Origin: Paulownia fortunei
Lineage: Eukaryota; Streptophyta; Magnoliopsida; Lamiales; Paulowniaceae
Direction of reading: 5' to 3'
Assembly: GCA_019321725.1 (NCBI GenBank)
Contig: CM033116.1
Coordinates: 9,008,841 to 9,072,840, forward strand
Length of the DNA stretch: 64,000 nucleotides
The notes beneath the pieces were generated by a model. That model made no database searches. It had not been told where the DNA came from and saw only the letters and a list, made by a program, of their open reading frames with translations. Positions 51,538 to 61,299 of the stretch are shown one piece after another; the stretch's first letter is position 1, and each line of letters starts with the position of its first letter. The translations under genes and the position numbers were made by a program.

Positions 51538-53200
51538 TTTTTTCAGAATCGGGGTTTTGATGAGGATTCAATTTTTTGTTGCTGTCAATTAGTATCACAG
51601 GTGGTGTTTGTCTTCGAGAGAAGCACCATTTTCTTGGGAGGCTCCATGGAGGAAATTTTGAGGAGCGCTTTGGTAATTCTTCTTTTAAATACTAAAGAAA
51701 AAAAAAAGAAGGAAAAACTGTCACAAAATTATGAATTACATTATTATTTATCACATTTGGCTCACACGAAATTTTGATAAAAAATAAAAAAAATAATTAT
51801 AACTCTCAAAATTAATGGTTCTTTTTTTTTAAAAAATTATACTAAGAAATAAATTTTATTTTAAAACATCTTTAAAAAAATAGAGTATTAAATTTAAAAT
51901 TAAAAAAGTATTCAACTAGGTGATTCGATTGGGTATGGTACGACTCATATAAATAAAAAATAAACACCCCTAGGGAGAGTGGTAATACTCAATACGTCCA
52001 AAATTAATTTTAATTATAGATGATATCACATATTTTAGAATAAAAAATTTATTTTCAAAAGTATATTCAGAATATTACTAACTTTTCATAAGGGAAAAAA
52101 TGAAGGATATCACAACTTCAAATTTCTCTTCTCTCATTTAGAAATTTGAATATTTTTTTTTTTTTAAAAAAGATGGGCTAATTTAACAAAAAATTGTGTT
52201 TTTATTCTTAATTAACCAAATACCGTTCATTGAAGATTGCTTAACAAAATAGACTGAACTGCAACTAGGTCATACACTTTTTCATGAAAGCGTAACTATA
52301 ATATACGCTTATTTATAAAAGCGCAATCCATTTTTGAGCTTTCAACATTTATTTTTAAACAAAAATAAGTAAGCACAACTCAAACCAACACCTTCAATTT
52401 TGTTTCAGACACATGGAAATATGGAGCTAAAAATTAAGAGATGAAGCGCAACTTCATATAAAATATATATAATTAATAAATATATATATATATATGTGTA
52501 AATGTTTAGATATTTATATATATATAGAGAGAGAATTTATATATACACATAGTTAACAAAGATAGAAATATACACAAACACAATTGTTTATACAATATTA
52601 TTTTAATAAATAATATAAATTTATATTATTTAAATAGTTTTTTTACATAGAATATTTTCACTTGGAAAATAAAATATTCAGGTCCATCCCTTCTTACAGA
52701 TATGGATTTTACCGATTAATAAATATATATATGTTATTAGTGTTTACATATAATGTGTATAGATAATTTAATTTAATATATTTGATCAAACTTTATAAAA
52801 TAAATTATTATTTTAAATCTAAGGACAATTTTAAACAAATAAATTACTTGTAACAATACCAAATTTTGGTTCACAACTATACAGTTAATTTTTTGGATAA
52901 TAGTTACAGTGCTGAATATATACAATACAAAAGTTTTGAACAATACAAGATCAATAAAAATCATTAAAAATGTCCACTAGTGCCATAAGTACGTTAATGA
53001 CAATATCGTCTATTTTGCATCCACCCTCATCATCAGCAGCAGTATCATATGATTGATCTTGTATCGGATCATCAACATATGTACTATAGTTTAAATTAAA
53101 GCTCAACCGACCTGATAAAATTGTGTAGCTTGACTTTCTACAATCATGATACCCGTTGTCTAGATGTGGAAATGCAATAGACGAAATAAAAACTCTCCAC
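51538..53200. other. 5' flank of the S-acyltransferase gene and AT-rich intergenic DNA
   Basis: The first 150 bp or so upstream of the start at 51537 should include the 5' leader on the minus strand. Beyond that the DNA is AT-rich with TA runs (52470-52530) and no recognised exon. Confidence 0.45.
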
Positions 53201-55510
53201 GATCAGTCTCATATCCTAGATGTTGCTTACAAACGGTGTGTGCGTCATGCCAATATCTGAATCGAGTAGTGCAGAGAATGATAGCGTATATGGTGGCATA
53301 CCCCAATAAGGAGTGAACGGGTTGTTCGGTTGTGCCTCTTGAGGCACATAATAATTTGCAATGTTGTCCATATCATGAGATACAAGATGTGTTGAAGTAG
53401 ATGGACCCGCCTCATTTGTTACACTAGACATAAATGCCAGAAGGATGTCGTGAGATATAGAAATATGGCTAGTAAATGCAGGGGTACCCCTGTGAGTAAA
53501 GTCACCCTCTACTGCACTACTATACCTTTTTCTCCTCCTCGTGCCTCTGTCTTCTAGTGGTGGCACTCGTCGTTCAGGCATACGGACTACAAATTTTTGT
53601 CAATGGAGTAAGCGTCTGAGATCTTCAGTGGTGTGTATAGCTTCACTCTTTAAATGCATAAATGAATGTATATCATCTTCAGTCACAATATCGACACTAA
53701 ACCTAATCCTATCTACCGTCATACGCTGAAATACGTGTAAATGAGAATAATATTAAATAATATCATTAATAGTATACACATTATAAAAATTATTATTAAC
53801 TAAAAATATAGGTACCATAGCATCCAATAATGATATGTCTGAAGATTGGTACCTCTCATGCATAGGTAAGTGGGATGGTGATATCAGACGGCGTGTAATG
53901 CGATCATACCACTCCATATATCCTGGCTCAATACTATCAGACCCAGTGATAGGAGGGCTGATGACAATGAGTTGATGTCTATCTGCCTACTAGACACATA
54001 CTCCCGATGATAAAGAGCCCAATCATGTCCATTGTGTCCCCTGTGGTCTACATCGTGCAAAGTTGCTTCATGTACTAGTATATTCCAAGAAATATACTGA
54101 CGCATGCCAAACTGTCGCATGGCCCATTCTGGATGATGGAACTCTACAATGGCATAGTTGATCAATAGACATCAAGATCTCCAAATTAATGTGTTAATCT
54201 CGGTCCAAGCACCATAATATTAGGTGAACTCATATCATATGGCTCTCACATAAACTACAATTACCAAATGCATCAATTTGTTTTTACAATTAAAAATAAT
54301 TAAATTAAAAAAAATATTGAGCTCTACTCACCTTTCTATCAATCATTCTATTTAGTATGTCTCTAATAATCTTGATAGATTAACTCGTCATATGTGTGAA
54401 GTTGTAATACTGCATCCACATATATATATTAAAACTATCATCAATTAAGAAACACAAAACATTATTTATACTTAAAAGTAATTATTATTGAATTATACAT
54501 TGCACCGTACTGAGGAAGTGGAAGCTTATGATCGTCATCGCCAATGAGTGGGTCCATATTAATTCGAGAACGTAATCGTCTGGGTACCAAAGTTGTAATT
54601 TGAGACCATACCTATATTTGCAATGTATATAAAAAATATTGTGCGGGATAAATAGGAAGTTTTGACATAAGAAGCTTACGACACTGATATGAGGGGGTTA
54701 TATTAAGTTTACTTATAGAAGTACCATCACACCACTAATACCATGCCTATCTCTATCGATTGCAGTGCACAACTCATGGTACATGAATTCTAATATTACA
54801 CTACCTTAATTGAAAGCACCAATATCCCTAATTTGTTCCATATGTTGTAGATGCAACAATGACACCCCATTATTTTATGAATCAGAACACATAATACTCA
54901 TGAGTAGAATTAATGCACACCCATGTGCCTATCACACTAAGTTATCCTTGGGGTGTCATCATTCATCAGATTAGCCAAAAGATAACCCCTCAAGGCAATC
55001 AACAAGATGCGTGAAGCTCTGAACTACTAGGGATTGGGTCGGAATCCTAAGTATTAGTGGTAATAGTCCTGTCTCTACTCAGTAGACCTCCTCATATCAT
55101 GTCCTATGACAGGTTGTTCTTCTACTGGTAAGCCCAAATAATTGCAATATCCTGCAGTGTGAAGGCACCTCTCCTACTAAAAAATGAAAAATATAGGTCT
55201 CAGGCTGCCATGTCTCTACGAGCGCAGTGATCAAATGGAAATCAATGTAAAATTGACCACATCTATAGATGTTATAGAATCCCATATTATATAAAATATA
55301 AACTACACGAGGATGCAACATACTATCACCACCATTAAGTCTCTGAAATGGTCCAGCCCTATGCCTATCTGTGAGTGTTGTATCCACTTCACCAATGAAC
55401 ATAATCTTAGATTGATGATGGGCTTGTTGGGATAAAACTATTGCCTCGCGTGGACCATATATAGAAATAATATCCATCTTGTAATAATGACATATACAAT
55501 TAATCAAATA
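53200..55510 (-). pseudogene. Plant mobile domain (MAIN/MAIL-like) pseudogene
   Basis: On the minus strand, 55097-55507 reads LHPRVVYILYNMGFYNIYRC, then IDFHLITALVETWQPETYIF. This matches the plant-mobile-domain signature in which LDPR..PYL..AGF precedes WHLITALVERWRPETHTF. At 53884-54165, MRQFGMRQYISWNILVHEA and DHRGHNGHDWALYHREYV correspond to the domain's C-terminal part. A basic and Pro/Ser-rich tail (PERRVPPLEDRGTRRRKRY) lies at 53216-53581. Stops and frame shifts separate the pieces. Such domains occur in a few host genes and in many captured copies inside MULE or gypsy elements; which applies here is not clear. The product is not expected to be functional. Confidence 0.7.
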
Positions 55511-55799
55511 AAAAACTATTCCAATTAATATTTGAATTACGATGTGATAAAAGATAATTAAAATAGATCATGAAACTACATGTACAAAAATAATTGCATC
55601 AAACAGAATTAATATGAATTTTAACATAATATAATTCAAATCGATCATACACTTAGTCTCAAATATAAGAACAAGTAATTTTTACGTATGATGAATTTTA
55701 CTCTCCTACAATCCAAAACTAAGTAATTATTAAACATTAGATATTTAGGAAAGCCGTCTGTAAATTAACCTTAACTTGAAAGATTACATATATTTTCAT

Positions 55800-58700
55800 T
55801 ATGCTACAATGTTGAGGTTGCAAACCCAAGTGCAGGTTGTGTCAAGTAATAACTTTCTCGGGAATCTGAGGTTGATCCACAGGGAGATTGTTTGAAGTTT
55901 TCAAGTTTATATTTTTTAAAAGATGGGCTGAATGTGATTTAAAATATAAAGAAAAATTTATGCTATAGCTAAGAAATCAAAGTAATAAAAGCACTAAGGA
56001 TTAGGGATCCGCTCTTGAGTTTTGGATAGAGGAATGATTATTTATTCTTTTTACCTCTTTTAAATGCCATAAATGTAATATATACATAATGAAGGTCCTA
56101 ATGGGAAGACGTTATCAAATAGCTCATGCATTAAGTTAATTATGATATTGCATTACTGTTTATAAATTATCTCTTAACACCAATACTTGTTTATGAGATC
56201 AAATATTTATACACACCTTTGTCTACAAAAAATCAATGTTTCACGTTAGTAGTTGGTGGGGTATATTGTTGATATAAAAATCAAGAATCATCACAAAATA
56301 AGAAGGGTTTTAACGCCAATACTTATTTATGGTATCAAATATTTATGCACGTCTTTATCTACAACAAATCAAGATTTCATATTAGCAGTAAGCTAAATGA
56401 ATCCAAGTATTTGTTGTGTCATTGGTAATACATAAATCAAGAATTATCATAAAAAAGAAGGGTTTCAATCAAAAATTAAAACAATAATACAACACACCTG
56501 AACATTATGCACATTTATAGCCATTCGTCTTCATCCATCAAAAGCTTCACCTTTTCTCCTTAGCTAAATAAAAATTAGAAATACATAATGAAAGTAGAAA
56601 AAATTAAAAATAGAAGAAAAATTAGAGAATACATTTCTATTACTATTAGAAAACTTAGCCTAAAGAAATACAACAATAAGACTTTCTTTCCCTCTCTAAA
56701 GTTTTTTTTTATTTCTTAAATACCATCCAAAAGTCCCTATTTATAGTAGAAGAGTGCCTAAATTGACATCTCTAAATTCACTCCAAATGCACTCCAAATT
56801 ATCTTCAAATATACTTTAAATTCATATCTCCTTTTCAAATTTGAATTTTGTTACACATTTTTCTCTATCCAATCAGCTAACTTTGAAAAAGTGATCAACA
56901 AAAAAGTTGTATATTCTGTTACTTTAGTTTTCAATTTGAACCATCTAATTCCAACAACTAGAGAGAAAATTATGCTTGATTTAAGGAGATGTGTCAACAT
57001 AAATAAATTTTTTCCAATATACATATTTGGATGAATTTTCTGCTATAATCAAAACTGAAATGGGTTGAACTTCCAACAACAAAGTTGTAGTTCTATCTTT
57101 TGGCTTTCAAATGAAGTAAGAATCAGATCTATAGAGCTTTTGCGTATGGAGTTATGCCCAAAATACCAAAACTTCATAAGTTTAAAAACATGCTTATTTT
57201 GAATTTAATGCAAGCCCAACAACAATCACTTGCAAAGTCAAAGTAATTTCTTGCATTATTTTGATCTACACATGATGAACTTAGGCAAAAATGACCATTT
57301 TCTTCTAATTGTGATGCTTCTTTACTCCAATAAGATATTATCTCCCAACTTGCTGAAGAAATGTGTTGTCTTCTTCAGTTTTATTTTGGATCTTTTTGAT
57401 CTTTTTTTGTTGGTTGATTCCCTAACACAAAACAGTAATAAAACTATAATATTAACAAGAATAAAGAAAGAAAACTATAAAGGGTTTGATACAAAAATAT
57501 GTCAAAATATGCACTTATCAAATTCCTCTACACTTAACCCTTGCTCGTCCTCGAGCAACCCCAAAACAAACCTAAACTAATTCACTTTCATAGGAAATCA
57601 TGATTGTATTTAGCATATGCAACAAACCTTTAAATCCCTAGGTGGCCCATAGTGGACGAGTTATAGTCCAGTGATGATACCCACAAACACCTATGATAAC
57701 TAATATTCCAACCATTATTCTCCGAAAGCAACAAAATAATATAGAAATGAATTTAAACAAGTGTTGAATCTAACCCTTTGTTATTCAAAAGCCAATAAAT
57801 TTTCACAATAAGCATACTCAAATATGTGTGTGAATAGTTAATGTCAACAGTGACGAAATCACGCATGCTTCAAATAAGTAAAGTCTCATATAACCTCATA
57901 AAAACCATTACCCAATCTCTAATGGAAGAGTTAAACATCAAAGGCTCCTCATTTGGTACAAATCTCCACTTCAACGAAGGCACCACACAAATCAAAAGGT
58001 TTTCAACAAAAGTTGTGTAATGGGGCCAAATGGTAGTGATGTGACTAACAAATAAAAGGATAGGATACAACGAAGGTTCTAAAAACTTCATGAGATTAAA
58101 GACATATAGTTTATTATTGAAGAATTCTCATACTCTACGAATTTCAACACCAGGGCCTATTATTATTAAATTGAACCCCTCTTTATCATTCTTATTGATT
58201 TTCCAACATCTCATTTTTAGTTGCAACTCGTAATATTTTTGGCAATTTTTTTTGTTCTTTTGTTTTTTTAGAAGAAAAACTCCCCCATATTTATCTTCTA
58301 TTCCAATTCAAATTTCTTTTGCAAGCTCATATTGTCAATGAAATGTCTCTTAAACTCCAAGTTATTTTTAAAACAAAGGTAGGATAATAGTGTATTTAGA
58401 CTAGGTAAAGAAGATATAATTATAAAAAAAAATGCTTGTTTATTGAAAGACTCAAAGTGGCTCACTATGGGGGATGTTCTTTTGGAATATCACATAGGGA
58501 ACAAGCTAATTCAGCCATGACACTAGAAAGCCTAATGCCTTAATCTTTTTTAAGTGGTGCTTAATCAGTCATTCACCTCGACAGACTAAAAGAAAAAGTT
58601 CTAACACTCAACCCCTTTATGTCCAAAATCCAAGTGATGATTAAAACAAGGCTATAAGAACTACCTATTTTGACATTCTTGTCTCCACATCGAATAGCAT

Positions 58701-59350
58701 AACTATTTGTGTAAAAAGATTTGAGTATAATTATTACAAAAATATATTAATCAAAGAACAACATTAAAGTCCAAAAACAATACCCATCATCAATCAAACC
58801 ACATTATCCGTGCTTAATTTTAATCATTGAAGTTGGAAGAACATCTATGACTAAAAAAAAATTGATAATTCATAAACTTTTATTAAAAACTTCACAAACT
58901 TGCCATGTTATAGAAAAAAATAGGGGTGCGTCTCAAGAGTGTTACAATTACCCTTTGCTCTACCACTCTTTTTCATGGTTATAATGGATCTAAAAGAAAA
59001 CATGTTTGATTTTTTTTTAAAAAAAAAAGCCTAAAAAAACATATTGAACACACAAGATATATTATCAACTATCCCCTCCCCATGGCTTTGTCCCAAACTA
59101 ACGAGGCATTCTGGCGGACTTATGCGTGTAGGAAGGCCGAATGAAATGATCTTTACATGGAAATGAAAGAATTTGGAGTGATTAATGAAGAAAATATTGA
59201 AGAATCAAAAGATTGAGACATTGTCCCCAATATAAAAAATAGATAGAAAAGTAGAGTTTAGAAGATATTACCTGAAATGTGACTTATTGAAAAATAAAGC
59301 TAAAACAACATAATATATACACTATTAGTTGACACCATCAAGGATAAATT
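55800..59350. repeat. Non-coding gypsy-like repeat region
   Basis: Around 55810-55890 the sequence AACCCAAGTGCAGGTTGTGTC ... TTGATCCACAGGGAGATTG resembles words found in plant gypsy LTRs or leaders. At 57541-57558 the palindromic TTGCTCGTCCTCGAGCAA is a conserved hairpin word of such repeats as I remember them. A duplicated block of about 140-bp units lies at 56165-56465. No pol domain is seen here. It may be the LTR and leader of the gypsy element whose pol lies at 61.3-64 kb, but this was not established. Confidence 0.45.
56165..56465. repeat. Diverged tandem duplication
   Basis: TTAACACCAATACTTGTTTATG and TTAACGCCAATACTTATTTATG each lead into ATCAAATATTTAT(A/G)CAC, TCTACAA.AAATCAA and ATCAAGAAT.ATCA, ending AAGAAGGGTTT. 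The spacing is about 145-150 bp. Confidence 0.8.
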
Positions 59351-59419
59351 TCATAAGTTGAGAGTCAAATTTATTTTACATTTTCGACCATTGTCCTTGT
59401 TGGACCAATCCACGCGAGT

Positions 59420-59965
59420 CAATGTTGGATCAAGTTCTGGGACATATGTTAGAAGTTGATCAATCATTACGTGTTGGAGCAAAAATGAGAATTCATCTCG
59501 TAGATGGTGAAATAAAACCTTTTTCTACAGTATGATCTACAAAAAATAGCAAATCATCAAAGAAACTATTAAAATTAAGAATACCTATAGGTTTCTGGTG
59601 GATGTTAAGTTGTGCCTAAGAGACAACTGGAAATAATTCCTCCAATGTACCAAAACCGCCAGGTAGAGTGATGAATGCATCCGCATTGTTTAATATATTA
59701 GGCATTCTATCCTGAATATGTAACACTTTTAGCTCATCTCTAATGGTCATACTTGTGATATTATGTACTGTTAAAGATTTTGGGATAATTCCTAAAACTT
59801 TAACTCCTCATACATGAGCAGAAGTAGCAACACTTCCCATTAACCCCAGGCTACCTTCCCCATACACTAAATGAATTTCTCTTTCTGCTAAAGTTCTACC
59901 AAGGTTATTGACTGCCCCTATAAACTCACTATTTTTTCCTGCATTGGTTTTATAAAAGACCCTTC
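59420..59965 (-). pseudogene. LOG (cytokinin riboside 5'-monophosphate phosphoribohydrolase) pseudogene, intronless
   Basis: On the minus strand the frame reads NNLGRTLAEREIHLVYGEGS LGLMGSVA, then DELKVLHIQDRMPNILNNAD, AFITLPGGFGTLEELFPVVS, HQKPIG and [11 protein letters not shown]. The signature GGFGTLEE (family form GGYGTxEE) is intact, while GGGSxGLMG is GEGSLGLMG. LOG enzymes release active cytokinin bases from their nucleotides in the cytosol. Here in-frame stops interrupt it (for example after SAHV and after PVVS), and the N-terminal strand is truncated. No introns are visible although plant LOG genes normally have several, which suggests a retrocopy. It lies downstream, in the same order as in the left copy, of the unrecognised frame at 59966-61152. 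Confidence 0.85.
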
Positions 59966-61152
59966 CAATTTATTTATTTTTTAAGTGAGTTGTGCAAAAA
60001 TGAAGTAAGTACGGTGTTATTTATTGAGGTGTGAAAAGGGAATGCATTTATTGTATGTCCTTTTCTTTTGTTGGAAATGCTGAAAATAAGGACACAAAAT
60101 TTAAAAATTTTCTACTTACACGTAAATGTACATGTTGTTGTGACTCTGGCTCATATCTTCCTCTAGTTTTATGTCCAGTAACAACTTAAATGCCCTCTAT
60201 GGGTTGAGAATATGTTTTTTCATCTAATTTTCTTATAAACTGACAAATAGGTTCTTTTAATGTTAGATTCCCAGACTATAATGCTCATATTTATCCCCAA
60301 AGTGAGTCTATAAATCAAGAATTGCACGTTGTACTAATCCACATTAATGCACCTCAAGAGTCAATATAATGTCATCTAAAGACTCCTTACTCAGTCCATC
60401 CATAATGAATTGAATTTTATCTTCTTAAATTTTGAAAACCATTCCTAAGGAACGACACTTTTTGTTGCAAGTCCATCGAGCACATTTGTGACAAACTTGC
60501 ATTATTTTTGCCCTTTGTTTTTTTGAATATGTGATTTTTCTAAAACCGGCATGTATCTAGAAGCAAGTTTGAAAACTCATGTGAAAACTCACTTGCTACT
60601 CTTACCTTTACTTCAATTATCCATCGTATGTCTCTTGGGATGCCCTTGTGCATAAACATCCTTAATCTTTCAGTCACATCCATAATGAATTGAATTTTAT
60701 CTTCTTAAATTTTGAAAACCATTCCTAAGGAACGACACTTTTTGTTGCAAGTCCATCGAGCACATTTGTGACAAACTTGCATTATTTTTGCCCTTTGTTT
60801 TTTTGAATATGTGATTTTTCTAAAACCGGCATGTATCTAGAAGCAAGTTTGAAAACTCATGTGAAAACTCACTTGCTACTCTTACCTTTACTTCAATTAT
60901 CCATCGTATGTCTCTTGGGATGCCCTTGTGCATAAACATCCTTAATCTTTCAGTCATGGTTTTATAAATTTTTAAAATTGCATTTTTAGGAAGGAATGGA
61001 AATCGCTTCTTGAGAGTTGGAAGAATGTTATCCATTTTGAAAAGAACAAAAAAGAGAATGAGAAAAGGAGAGAAAATTTGTACAGATATTATAGTTGTTT
61101 GGAAAATTGATAAATCCGACTTCAATATCCATGGAGTACCATTATCTGCCAC
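59966..61152 (-). pseudogene. LOG-carrying repeat, right copy: unrecognised frame upstream of LOG
   Basis: The minus-strand frame at 60820-61152 contains LKKRFPFLPKNAIL, LRMFMHKGIPRDIRW and VRVASEFSHEF. Further down come a Cys-rich block CHKCARWTCNKKC and GLSKESLDDIILTLE, with stops. The same series occurs on the plus strand at 1-660. I do not recognise the protein. A direct 280-bp duplication interrupts it. Confidence 0.65.
60397..60956. repeat. Perfect or near-perfect 280-bp tandem duplication
   Basis: The block starting CCATAATGAATTGAATTTTA at about 60400 and again at about 60680 is identical by eye throughout, ending CTTAATCTTTCAGTCA near 60676 and 60956. It duplicates coding-like sequence of the LOG-carrying repeat. 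The left copy of the repeat (1-930) has no such duplication. Confidence 0.95.
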
Positions 61153-61299
61153 TTAATCGGGAAAAGGCAAAAACAAAAACAAAACAAATAAAGTTAGAGA
61201 AAATAAGTATATATATACATATACTAATCATAACAAAGGTTAGAAAGAAAAAGAATTTGCTCTTGTGAAAATTGGTTCTCTAGAAACTGTTTTAAGTCT

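Noticed and set aside
53216..53581. Frame of 121 residues as an independent gene
   Set aside because: Its position and basic tail fit the end of the plant mobile domain relic; it has no domain of its own.
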